Source: JADGGM01 sp035277485 (GTDB lineage Bacteria; Gemmatimonadota; Gemmatimonadetes; Gemmatimonadales; Gemmatimonadaceae). Taken from it: a DNA stretch of 17,638 bases. Under the pieces are notes generated by a model. That model saw nothing but the letters and a program-made list of their open reading frames with translations, searched no databases and had not been told where the DNA came from. Made by a program: the position numbers and the translations under genes. The stretch lies in NCBI GenBank assembly GCA_035277485.1, contig DATEKK010000020.1:1-17638 (forward strand), written 5' to 3'. Below are positions 6,160 to 13,922 of this stretch, piece after piece. Numbering within the stretch: position 1 is the first letter of the stretch; each line of letters starts with the position of its first letter.

Positions 6160-7625
6160 ATCCGGCGTTGCTCCTCATCGGGGCGTGTTTCGTGGTCGCG
6201 CTCGCGTTAGGCATCCGCGCACGCCGCGGTCACGCGATGACGCTCGAGCAGTGGACCGTCGGCGGCCGCGGATTCGGCACGATCTTCGTGTTCGTGCTCA
6301 TGGCCGGCGAGATCTACACGACCTTCACCTTCCTCGGCGGCAGCGGGTGGGCATACGGGAAGGGCGCGCCGGCATTCTACATCCTGTGCTACGGCACGCT
6401 GGCGTACGGCATGTCGTACTTTCTCTTGCCGGTGGTGTGGCGCTATGCCAACGCGCACGCGCTGGTGTCCCAGGCCGATTTCTTCGTGCGCAAGTACGAG
6501 AGCGAATCGTTAGGCATCCTGGTCTCGCTGGTAAGCGTGGCGGCGATGATCCCGTATCTCGTGCTGCAGCTCAAGGGCCTCGGGATCATCGTGTCCGAGT
6601 CGTCGGCCGGCGCCGTATCGGCGGAACAGGCGGTGTGGGCGGGCAGCGTGGTGCTGGTGATCTACGTGGTGGCATCGGGCGTGCGCGGCTCGGCGTGGAC
6701 GGCGGTACTCAAGGACATCCTGATCCTCGCCGTGGCGCTTGCGTTAGGCATCTATCTCCCGGCGCACCTGCACGGCGGATTCGGCGCCATGTTCACGCAG
6801 ATTGATCGCGCGCATCCGGGATTCCTCACGCTGCCGCGCACCGGCATGAGTCCCTCGTGGTTCATTTCGACCGTCGCGCTCACGGCGTTGGGCTTCTACA
6901 TGTGGCCGCACACGTTCGGGTCGTGCTATACCGCACGCGACGAAAACGTCTTTCGCCGCAACGCCGTCGTGATGCCGCTCTACCAGCTCGTGCTCCTGTT
7001 CGTGTTCTTCACCGGGTTTGCGGCGCTGCTCGAGGTGCCCGGACTCACGGGCACGTCGGTGGACCTGTCGCTGTTACGCGTGACCGACCACGCGTTCGGA
7101 CCCTGGATGCTCGGCGTGGTCGGCGCGGCCGGTTTGCTCACGGCGCTCGTGCCCGGATCGATGCTGCTCATGTCGGCGTGCACGATTCTGTCCAAGAACG
7201 TGTACGCGAAGCTCGCGCCGCGCGACGTGCCCGAGGCGCAAGTGACGTGGCTCGCGCGTGCGCTCGTGCCGATCGTCGCGCTCGTGTCGGTGCTGCTGAC
7301 GCTGCGCGGCGGATCGACGCTCGTGCTCCTGCTGCTCGCCGCGTACAACGTGGTGACGCAGCTCTTCCCGGCGCTGGTGTTGAGCCTGCCTAACCGGCCG
7401 ATCGCCACGCGTCAGGGCGCGATAGCCGGCATCCTGGCGGGTGAGGCCACGGTGGTGGCGCTGACGCTCACGGGCGCGACGATGGGATCGCTTTTTCCAT
7501 CGTGGCCGCCCGTGATCACCGATCTCAACGTTGGGATCGTGGCGATGGTGGTGAACGTAGTGGTGCTGTGCGCAGTCAGTGGATTGACCGGTCGTCGCCC
7601 CACATCTCCGCAAACAGCGCTTTGA
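6156..7625 (+). CDS. Sodium:solute symporter (SSF) family transporter
   Basis: This 489-aa membrane protein has about 13 hydrophobic segments. SSF features seen are the N-terminal helix followed by TLEQWTVGGRGFGTIFVF, the second-helix segment EIYTTFTFLGGSGWAYGKG, WPHTFGSCYTARDENVFRRN in the middle, and the helix GLLTALVPGSMLLMSACTIL with NVYAKLAPRD after it. It probably couples Na+ entry to uptake of an organic solute. The start is GTG 6156, overlapping the DUF3311 stop. With the upstream amidohydrolase it suggests import and hydrolysis of an acylated compound, or uptake of a related acid; this is inference. Three sense GTTAGGC words (6206, 6509, 6743) and one antisense (7388) lie inside. The final 50 bp overlap the convergent Uma2 gene. 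Confidence 0.93.
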   Translation: MNPALLLIGACFVVALALGIRARRGHAMTLEQWTVGGRGFGTIFVFVLMAGEIYTTFTFLGGSGWAYGKGAPAFYILCYGTLAYGMSYFLLPVVWRYANAHALVSQADFFVRKYESESLGILVSLVSVAAMIPYLVLQLKGLGIIVSESSAGAVSAEQAVWAGSVVLVIYVVASGVRGSAWTAVLKDILILAVALALGIYLPAHLHGGFGAMFTQIDRAHPGFLTLPRTGMSPSWFISTVALTALGFYMWPHTFGSCYTARDENVFRRNAVVMPLYQLVLLFVFFTGFAALLEVPGLTGTSVDLSLLRVTDHAFGPWMLGVVGAAGLLTALVPGSMLLMSACTILSKNVYAKLAPRDVPEAQVTWLARALVPIVALVSVLLTLRGGSTLVLLLLAAYNVVTQLFPALVLSLPNRPIATRQGAIAGILAGEATVVALTLTGATMGSLFPSWPPVITDLNVGIVAMVVNVVVLCAVSGLTGRRPTSPQTAL

Positions 7626-8154
7626 GGTCGAGGTCGAGCGCCTCGACGCCCGGCTCCGGTTCCCACGTCAATCGATCGTCGAGGATTTTCGGGCGGTCGT
7701 CGTCGGGCTGCCACCGTTCGACGAGCCGCGAATCCAAGTCGACGATCCAGTACTCGGGAACGCGCGCGCGCTGATAGCGGCGCCGTTTGAGCTGTCGATC
7801 GTAGCGTGCGGTCGACGGCGAGAGCACCTCGATCACCAGAAGAAGGGCAGTAATGTCGGCCCAGTCGCGTAGATGGTCGCCGCTGGCGGTGCGATAGACG
7901 AAGAGGTCGGGCTGGAGCACTTCGTCCTCGCCTAACGAAATGTCGGCTGGCGAAAACAGGATCTGCCCCAGACCGGTACGCTCGAGCCATGCGCGAATTC
8001 TCCACGTGAACTCGGACACCGCCACTTGGTGTATGCCACGCGGCGTCGGCGTCACGACGAGCTCGCCGGACACGAGCTCGTAGCGGTTGCCGTCGTCGGG
8101 CAAAGCCCGCACCTCGTCCGCGGTCCACGGATGCGCAGCGGCTGGCATGCCCAT
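7576..8154 (-). CDS. Uma2 family protein (DUF820, PD-(D/E)XK nuclease fold)
   Basis: This 192-aa protein, the usual Uma2 length, has the family's N-terminal NRYELVSGELVVTPTPRGIHQ, then EDEVLQPDLFVYR with the candidate catalytic Asp. The core LLLVIEVLSPSTARYDRQLK carries the Glu and the Lys of the restriction-like active site, and VPEYWIVDLDSRLVE follows. Uma2 genes are numerous in some phyla and often occur singly; their cellular target is not established. I place the start at ATG 8154 (MGMPAAAHP). The frame stays open much further upstream, but that region reads as the antisense of the next gene. No clear Shine-Dalgarno is present. The gene tail overlaps the symporter by 50 bp. The 120 bp upstream, divergent to the beta-helix gene, shows no clear promoter. 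Confidence 0.9.
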   Translation of the reverse strand: MGMPAAAHPWTADEVRALPDDGNRYELVSGELVVTPTPRGIHQVAVSEFTWRIRAWLERTGLGQILFSPADISLGEDEVLQPDLFVYRTASGDHLRDWADITALLLVIEVLSPSTARYDRQLKRRRYQRARVPEYWIVDLDSRLVERWQPDDDRPKILDDRLTWEPEPGVEALDLDLKALFAEMWGDDRSIH

Positions 8155-8274
8155 AACGGTCGGCTCGGCTGGATGAGAAAGCAAGGGTTCACGCGCGCAC
8201 GATGCCACCAGCCGGCGCAAAGATCGTGAGCAAATCCTTCCGGTCATCATCGCTTCCTCGCACATTGCTCCGCC

Positions 8275-10527
8275 ATGGCGGATTTCGGTGGGCTCTTCGA
8301 TGTGACGGCGCACGGCGCGACGGCGGGCGCAACCGGCGATGTGTCGGCCGCGCTGCGCGCCCTCGCGAAAACGATCCCGGCGTTGGGCGGCACATTGTAC
8401 TTCCCGCCCGGTGACTACGCGCTCGCCGCGGATCTCGAGATCCCGCGCAACGTCGCGTTGTGGTTCGTGAACGGCGCGCGTCTCGTCGCGCGCGCCGGCG
8501 CCGCGCCAACGCTCTTGGTGCGCGGCGCGATTCAGGCCGGCCTGCACCAGATTTTCGGGTCTGGCCTAACGGTGCGGTTCGTCCCGCCCACCGTCACCGG
8601 GCCGAACACGCGCTCGGCGCTGCTGCCGGACGTGTTGCCCGAATGGTGGGGCGCCCGCGGCGACGGAGCGACCGACGACACCGTCGCCCTCCAATCGTGC
8701 GTCGACGCCTGCTGCGGGTCGCCGTTCGAGCCGTTCACCACGCTGCCGGCAGCCGGCGCCGTGCTGCCGACCACGAAGGGTCCGCCGCGGTGGGCCACGG
8801 CGCGGATTCGGTTAGGCGCCGGCGCCGTGTATCGGGTCACGCAGCCGCTGCGCGTCGTGAGCACGGAAGGCTTTGCGATCACCGGCGCGGGTATGGAAAA
8901 CTCGGTGATTCGCGCGCACGGCAAACCTGCCGCGAAAGCGACCGGCGGGAGCACGCTCACGATCACGCGTGCCGGCGCCGCGTGGCGCACGGACGAGTTG
9001 CGCGACATGTGGGTGTGCATGACCGCAGGCACCGGCGTCGGCCAGAGCACCAAGGTCAGGAGCAACACCGCCGACACCGTGACGTTCGCGAAGGCGCAGC
9101 ACATCGCACCCGACGCGACCACGATGTTCGTCGTGCTGCCCGAGGCCGTGCTCGACCTGGACGGCTGCTTCGAGGGATCGTTCGACCGGTTCAGCGTCGA
9201 GGGCGCGTCCGAAGCCGGCGCGTACACCGGCATCTACTATCACCGTAATCCCGAGCTCACGGCACGCGGGTCGTCGTCCACGAACTTCGCATTCATCAAA
9301 GTGGGCGGCCTGACGTGGGAGGCGGCGTGGCAGATCGGCGGCCTCGACGACCGCTACGACAACTTCCAGGAGGACATCACGGAGTTTCTGAACTGTCGCG
9401 CGCGAGGCGCCGGCGGCCCCGACTACACCGGTCCCTGGTATCGCAACGGGTGGGTGTTCGGCACCGGCACGTTCGCCAACAACCTGAACCACAACGTGCA
9501 CGGCATCGACGCCGTGCGGTACGGCTACAATGTCTCGGTGCGCGCGACGAACGTCGCGATCTACGGCGGGACTTTGCAGACCGCGGGTCACGCCGACATC
9601 CAGATCGTGAACGGGCTGCAGGGCTACTTCACGGTGTCGGGCATCCGGTCGGAAGGGAGCCGGGCGTTCCTCGCGTATGCGTACAGTCCGTACAACGTGT
9701 TCTGGTCGATCCGCGTGTCGGACATCGAGATCGATGCGCCCGCGCTTTTGCCTAACGCAAGCCAGGGCGAGGCCGGCGGCGATGTGATCACGACGGCCGC
9801 GCACTACACCGATCTGTCTGGTATCCGCGTGCTCAACCCGCCCATGGTCGTCAAGCAATCGACGACATCGGCGACGCGCACGTCGGTCACACGCGCCGGC
9901 GCCGGATGGGCGCCGCACCGCTTCGCCGGCTGGACATGGGTTGCCACCGGCGGCACGGGGCAGGGACAGACCGCAGACGTGAGCGACAACACCGCGGACA
10001 TGCTCACGTTTCGCGAGCCCTTGGCGGCCGCGCCCGATGCGACGACCGAGTGGGACGTATTCGTGAGGCCGCTCATCCGCGTCACCAAGGATGGCGCGGT
10101 GCTGCGCGTGAGCGGCGTGGCGATGGCCGGGGGCACGATCGACAAGTCGTTGGTCGTGGCGCAGCACGCGTCGAGCGTGCACGCCACGGTCGAAGGGTTC
10201 TGCGAGCTCTCGTACGCCGGCGCCACCGTGACGACGATGTGGCCGGGACCCATCGTTCTCGCGCCGCCGGGCGCCAAGACCGGCCCATCGCTCTCGTTAG
10301 GCGAGTTTGGCGCGCGTCCGTTGCCGGCCGTCGCGCGTGCGGCGGATGCCACGGTCCAGTTGTCGGGCCCGCTCAGCATCGGAGCAGATGCGGCGGCGCG
10401 GCTCGGCTTTTACGGCGCGGCGCCGGTCGCGCGGCCGCGCGTGTCGGGCGGATCCACTGCCGACACGCTGCGCAACCTCATCGAGGCGCTGGCCGCTTTA
10501 GGCCTCATCGGCGACGCCACGCGTTAG
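8275..10527 (+). CDS. Beta-helix protein resembling a phage tailspike / pectate-lyase-3 fold
   Basis: A 750-aa protein with repeated right-handed beta-helix signatures. Residues 1-75 read GGLFDVTAHGATAG, then GGTLYFPPGDYAL. A second entry begins at residues 123-136 (EWWGARGDGATDDT), the tailspike and pectate-lyase-3 motif. Two related modules of about 60 residues, near 226-287 and 534-596, share TRAGA.W, GTG.GQ, NTAD and APDATT. The C-terminus (about 711-750, with GAAPVARPRVSGG and LIEALAALGLIGDATR) resembles the ending I associate with phage tail and tailspike proteins. Such proteins usually bind or cleave polysaccharide. There is no signal peptide and no phage gene around it. ATG 8275 is the first possible start after a stop at 8227-8229, without a Shine-Dalgarno. 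The stop TAG is part of a GTTAGGC word, and five of these words lie in the gene. Catalytic residues cannot be assigned. Confidence 0.8.
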   Translation: MADFGGLFDVTAHGATAGATGDVSAALRALAKTIPALGGTLYFPPGDYALAADLEIPRNVALWFVNGARLVARAGAAPTLLVRGAIQAGLHQIFGSGLTVRFVPPTVTGPNTRSALLPDVLPEWWGARGDGATDDTVALQSCVDACCGSPFEPFTTLPAAGAVLPTTKGPPRWATARIRLGAGAVYRVTQPLRVVSTEGFAITGAGMENSVIRAHGKPAAKATGGSTLTITRAGAAWRTDELRDMWVCMTAGTGVGQSTKVRSNTADTVTFAKAQHIAPDATTMFVVLPEAVLDLDGCFEGSFDRFSVEGASEAGAYTGIYYHRNPELTARGSSSTNFAFIKVGGLTWEAAWQIGGLDDRYDNFQEDITEFLNCRARGAGGPDYTGPWYRNGWVFGTGTFANNLNHNVHGIDAVRYGYNVSVRATNVAIYGGTLQTAGHADIQIVNGLQGYFTVSGIRSEGSRAFLAYAYSPYNVFWSIRVSDIEIDAPALLPNASQGEAGGDVITTAAHYTDLSGIRVLNPPMVVKQSTTSATRTSVTRAGAGWAPHRFAGWTWVATGGTGQGQTADVSDNTADMLTFREPLAAAPDATTEWDVFVRPLIRVTKDGAVLRVSGVAMAGGTIDKSLVVAQHASSVHATVEGFCELSYAGATVTTMWPGPIVLAPPGAKTGPSLSLGEFGARPLPAVARAADATVQLSGPLSIGADAAARLGFYGAAPVARPRVSGGSTADTLRNLIEALAALGLIGDATR

Positions 10528-10530
10528 GCG

Positions 10531-11925
10531 TCAGTGCACGGCGCTCCCCTCGCCGGCGCTCACTTCGACTGATGCCGGCGCGGCTCGCAGACTTCTGCGG
10601 AGCAACGTCCAACCGATGATCCCGGCGATCACGGATGACGAGAGGATGCCCAGCTTGGCGCTCTCGAGCAGCGGTGACGCGCCGAACGCGAGCCCGGCGA
10701 TGAACAGCGACATCGTGAATCCGATGCCGCCGATCCAGCTCAGGCTGTGCACGGCGCGCCACGAGACGCCCGTCGGCAGCGCTGCCACCCGGCTGCGCAC
10801 CGCCAACCACGAAAAGAGTGTGATGCCGATCGGCTTGCCGAACACCAGGCCGACCATCACGCCAAGCGTCACGGGCGTCCCGAGCGCCGCGGCCGCGTGG
10901 CTGCCTAACACAACACCGGCGTTCGCGAGGGCGAACAGCGGCATGATCACGAAGGCGACCAGCGTCCGGAGCTGCTGCTCGAGCATCACGAGCGGCGCCT
11001 GCGCTTGGTCGCCCAACTGCTCGAGGCGCGCGATGGCTTCCTGTTGCGCCGGATTGGTCAGCACGGTCGTCGCGGGCCCACAGGCGCGCTCGAAGTCGTC
11101 GAGCGCTTCGCGTCCGCGGAGTAGGAATTCGTCTTCGTCGATCCGCGTTCGGGCCGGGACGACGATGGCGAGCAGCACACCGGCGATGGTGGCATGGATT
11201 CCCGAGTGCAGCAACGCGAGCCACAGTGCCACGCCGAGCACGGCGTACACCGCGCCGTGCCGCACGCCCGCCGCGTTGCACGTCGCCAGCAGCGCGACGA
11301 TTCCCGCCGCGATGACCAGATTGCCCCAACCCAGACCCGCCGTATAGAACAGCGCGATGACGAGTACGGCGCCGAGGTCATCCACAATGGCCAGCGCCGC
11401 GAGCAACACGCGCAGCCCCGCCGGCACGCCGGGGCCGACGAGCGCCAGCACGCCTAACGCGAACGCGATGTCCGTCGCCATCGGGATGCCCCATCCCGGC
11501 GCCCCCGCGGTGCCATGGTTGAACGACGCGTACAGTATTGCCGGCACGATCATCCCGCCTAACGCGGCGGCGATGGGAAGCGCCGCGTGGCGGACGGACG
11601 CGAGATCGCCAACCAGAAACTCGCGCTTGATCTCCAGACCGACCAGGAAGAAGAACACCGCCATGAGCCCGTCGTTGATCCAGTGCTCAAGGCTCATCGA
11701 CACGCCCCACCCCGCGCCGCCGACCGTCACCGTCTGCTCCCACAGACGCGTGTAGGTCTCCGACCACGGAGAGTTGGACCAGAGCAGCGCGAGCGCGGTG
11801 CAGGCCAGCAAGACGAGACCACTGGCCGACTCGGTTTGCGCGAATCGATGAAACGGCCCGACGAGCCGCTCGGCGAGCGGAATCGGCGTTGCGTTGCGGT
11901 CGCGACCTATCCGAAAACTGCGCAC
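10531..11925 (-). CDS. nhaA: Na+/H+ antiporter NhaA
   Basis: This 464-aa inner-membrane antiporter would exchange protons for Na+ in pH and salt homeostasis. Family landmarks are clear: SGLVLLACTALALLWSNSPW in the first helix, WINDGLMAVFFFLVGLEIKRE, WGIPMATDIAFALGVL with D152 (counterpart of the third conserved aspartate of the E. coli protein), and AIVDDLGAV with the paired aspartates D182-D183 that bind the ion. GIHATIAGVLL, FGKPIGI with the conserved lysine and the final SWIGGIGFTMSLFI complete it. It is longer than the E. coli protein (about 390 aa), mainly through an acidic cytoplasmic segment around 260-320 and longer ends. The start is GTG 11925, with only a weak GAGA before it. Its stop lies 3 bp from the convergent beta-helix gene. 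Three GTTAGGC words encode Leu-Gly. Confidence 0.96.
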   Translation of the reverse strand: MRSFRIGRDRNATPIPLAERLVGPFHRFAQTESASGLVLLACTALALLWSNSPWSETYTRLWEQTVTVGGAGWGVSMSLEHWINDGLMAVFFFLVGLEIKREFLVGDLASVRHAALPIAAALGGMIVPAILYASFNHGTAGAPGWGIPMATDIAFALGVLALVGPGVPAGLRVLLAALAIVDDLGAVLVIALFYTAGLGWGNLVIAAGIVALLATCNAAGVRHGAVYAVLGVALWLALLHSGIHATIAGVLLAIVVPARTRIDEDEFLLRGREALDDFERACGPATTVLTNPAQQEAIARLEQLGDQAQAPLVMLEQQLRTLVAFVIMPLFALANAGVVLGSHAAAALGTPVTLGVMVGLVFGKPIGITLFSWLAVRSRVAALPTGVSWRAVHSLSWIGGIGFTMSLFIAGLAFGASPLLESAKLGILSSSVIAGIIGWTLLRRSLRAAPASVEVSAGEGSAVH

Positions 11926-11988
11926 GGAATCTCTGCGTCTCGCGTAGGTTCTCGTTCGTTGCCCGCGGAACCGAGGCGCGCGGATCGA

Positions 11989-12006
11989 TTTCGCCCGTTG
12001 GCGAAA
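11989..12006 (-). terminator. Candidate terminator hairpin after nadC
   Basis: TTTCGCC-CGTT-GGCGAAA (plus strand) forms a perfect 7-bp stem with a 4-nt loop. It begins 3 nt after the nadC stop in the direction of nadC transcription. The 3' side has only a short mixed T/A run, so termination would be weak. It lies in the 84-bp gap that must also hold the nhaA promoter. Confidence 0.45.
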
Positions 12007-12009
12007 ATG

Positions 12010-12909
12010 CTACCCGGTGACCGGCGGCGCCAGGTAATCGAGTCCGAGGTCCAGGGCCGGCGTCGAGTGCGTTAGGCCGCCCACGGAAATCCGGTCCACA
12101 CCCGTGTCTGCGATGGCACGCACGCGCTCGAGCGTCACGCCGCCCGATGCTTCGAGCGGGACGCGCCCTGCCACGCGCGCCACGCAGGCCCGCATCGCGT
12201 CCAAGGACATGTTATCGAGCAAAATGACGTCCGCACCGGCCGCGAGCGCCGCATCTACCTGCTCGATGTCGTCGCACTCGACCTCGACTTGGACGCCGGA
12301 GCGGCCTTTCTCACGCGCCCGCCGTACCGCCAACGCGATGTCGCCGCCTAACGCAGCGAGATGGTTGTCCTTGATCAGCACCGCGTCCGCCAGGTCGCCC
12401 CGGTAGCTCACGCCGCCGCCGCACCGCACCGCGTATTTCTCGAGCGCCCGGAACGTCGGCGTCGTCTTGCGCGTGTCGTAAATCTTCGCCGTGGTGCCGC
12501 GCACGGCCTCGACGTACCGCGCCGTGAGTGTGGCCACTCCGGACAATCGTTGCACGAAGTTGAGCGCCACCCGCTCGGCGCTCAGTAGCGCACGCCAGGG
12601 ACCCGCGACCTCCGCCACCACGCCTCCCGCAACAACATGCTCGCCGTCGGCCGTCACAACGCGAACGTCCACGTCGGCATTCATGGTCTCGAACGCCGTG
12701 ATCGCCAGCGGTAACCCCGCGATCACACCGGCAGATCGCGATACGATCGCCGCGCGTCCCGTTGCCTCGGCCGGTATGGTCGCGAGCGTCGTCACATCGT
12801 CGAACGCGTGATCTTCGTCGAGCGCGGCACGCACCAGTGCGCGCGTCGTCGCCGCGGACAACGGAAAGCCTAACGACGCACTCGCGCCGGCCAACCGTGA
12901 TGCGATCAC
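12010..12909 (-). CDS. nadC: Nicotinate-nucleotide pyrophosphorylase (quinolinate phosphoribosyltransferase)
   Basis: This 299-aa enzyme converts quinolinate and PRPP to nicotinate mononucleotide, CO2 and pyrophosphate, the third step of de novo NAD synthesis. Diagnostic stretches are DVTTLATIPAEA near the N-terminus, ERVALNFVQRLSGVAT, KIYDTRKTTPTFR with the substrate-binding arginine and lysine, and EKYAVRCGGGVSYRG. The phosphate-binding barrel then shows VLIKDNH, VEVECDD, ILLDNMS and LEASGGVTLERV. The start is GTG 12909, whose last bases overlap the nadA stop (GTGA), so translation is coupled to nadA. It is the last gene of a nadB-nadA-nadC operon, and a hairpin follows 3 nt after its stop. 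The motif word at 12071 is antisense here, giving Gly-Leu-Thr codons; two others (12346, 12868) are sense Leu-Gly. Confidence 0.97.
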   Translation of the reverse strand: MIASRLAGASASLGFPLSAATTRALVRAALDEDHAFDDVTTLATIPAEATGRAAIVSRSAGVIAGLPLAITAFETMNADVDVRVVTADGEHVVAGGVVAEVAGPWRALLSAERVALNFVQRLSGVATLTARYVEAVRGTTAKIYDTRKTTPTFRALEKYAVRCGGGVSYRGDLADAVLIKDNHLAALGGDIALAVRRAREKGRSGVQVEVECDDIEQVDAALAAGADVILLDNMSLDAMRACVARVAGRVPLEASGGVTLERVRAIADTGVDRISVGGLTHSTPALDLGLDYLAPPVTG

Positions 12910-13910
12910 TCGCCCACCATCGCCGCCGGCGCCGTCGCAGCCGGTGCCGCGCCGCCGATCGCGACCATTCGATCAATGGCGCCGCGCGCCCGATCCGCGA
13001 TCTCGCGCGGCACCGTGATCCGGTGCTCGAGAACCTCGAGCGAATGCTTCACCTTGGGCAATGTCGTGACCTTCATGTACTGACACGAGGCGCGATCGTC
13101 GGCCGCGAGAAACGTGCGATCGGGATACGCCCGCTCGAGCCGGTGCAGAATCCCCACTTCCGTTGCCACGATGAACGTGTCCGCATCCGACTGCGATGGA
13201 CGCCGGATCATCCCTTCTGTCGACAACACCTGCACGCCCGACGGATCGATGTCGCCGGCGGACATCGCCTCGATCAAGCTCGTCGAGCATCCACATTCCG
13301 GGTGCACGAGAAACTCGGCTTCGGGATGCGCCGCGCGCTGCTCGGCCACACGCGCCGGCGTGATGCCCGCGTGCACGTGACACTCGCCCATCCAGACGTG
13401 CATGTTCGTCCGGCCGGTCACGCGCCTAACGTGGGCGCCGAGGAACATATCGGGAAGAAAGAGAATCTCGCGATCGCCTGGAATCGACTGGACGACCTCT
13501 ACCGCGTTGCCCGACGTGCAGCAGTAGTCGCTCTCGGCCTTCACCTCGGCCGTCGTGTTCACGTAGCTGACGACCACCGCGCCCGGATGCTCCGCTTTCC
13601 ACGCGCGCAATTGCGTGGCGTCGATGGTCGCCGACAGCGAGCAGCCGGCGCCGAGGTCGGGGAGCAGAACAGTTTTGGCGGGCGAGAGGATCGCGGCAGT
13701 CTCGGCCATGAAGTGGACGCCGCAGAACACGATCACATCCGCGTCGGTGCGCGCCGCTTCGCGCGACAGGCCTAACGAATCGCCGACCACGTCGGCCACA
13801 TCCTGCACTTCGGGCCGCTGGTAGTTGTGCGCGAGGATGATGGCGTTGCGGTCCCGCGCGAGCGCGCGGATCTCATCTTGGAGCGCGTCATATCGGTCAC
13901 TGTATGTCAT
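12906..13910 (-). CDS. nadA: Quinolinate synthase NadA
   Basis: This 334-aa iron-sulfur enzyme condenses iminoaspartate with dihydroxyacetone phosphate to quinolinate. The fold's pseudo-repeats begin with AIILAHNYQRPEVQDVADVV and DVIVFCGVHFMAETAAIL. The three cluster cysteines are present at C90 (LGAGCSLS), C177 (WMGECHVH) and C276 (RASCQYMK); the spacing of the first two equals that of the Thermotoga enzyme as I recall it. HPECGC, and the VLSTEGM segment before the last cysteine, complete the pattern. CGGAG lies about 6 nt before ATG 13910. The upstream nadB stop is 12 nt away and nadC overlaps downstream, so the three genes form one operon. One motif word (13424) is read here as GTT-AGG (Val-Arg) and one (13770) as TTA-GGC. 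Confidence 0.98.
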   Translation of the reverse strand: MTYSDRYDALQDEIRALARDRNAIILAHNYQRPEVQDVADVVGDSLGLSREAARTDADVIVFCGVHFMAETAAILSPAKTVLLPDLGAGCSLSATIDATQLRAWKAEHPGAVVVSYVNTTAEVKAESDYCCTSGNAVEVVQSIPGDREILFLPDMFLGAHVRRVTGRTNMHVWMGECHVHAGITPARVAEQRAAHPEAEFLVHPECGCSTSLIEAMSAGDIDPSGVQVLSTEGMIRRPSQSDADTFIVATEVGILHRLERAYPDRTFLAADDRASCQYMKVTTLPKVKHSLEVLEHRITVPREIADRARGAIDRMVAIGGAAPAATAPAAMVGE

Positions 13911-13922
13911 GCTGACTCCGGA

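Noticed and set aside
8155..8547. In-frame N-terminal extension of the Uma2 ORF (323 aa in all)
   Set aside because: The extra 131 codons are arginine-rich antisense of the beta-helix gene and upstream spacer. Uma2 proteins are about 190 aa, as obtained from ATG 8154.
8812..10182. 456-codon minus-strand ORF inside the beta-helix gene
   Set aside because: Its composition (Arg, His, Ala, Val) is that of a shadow frame in GC-rich DNA. The plus-strand frame has clear domain motifs.
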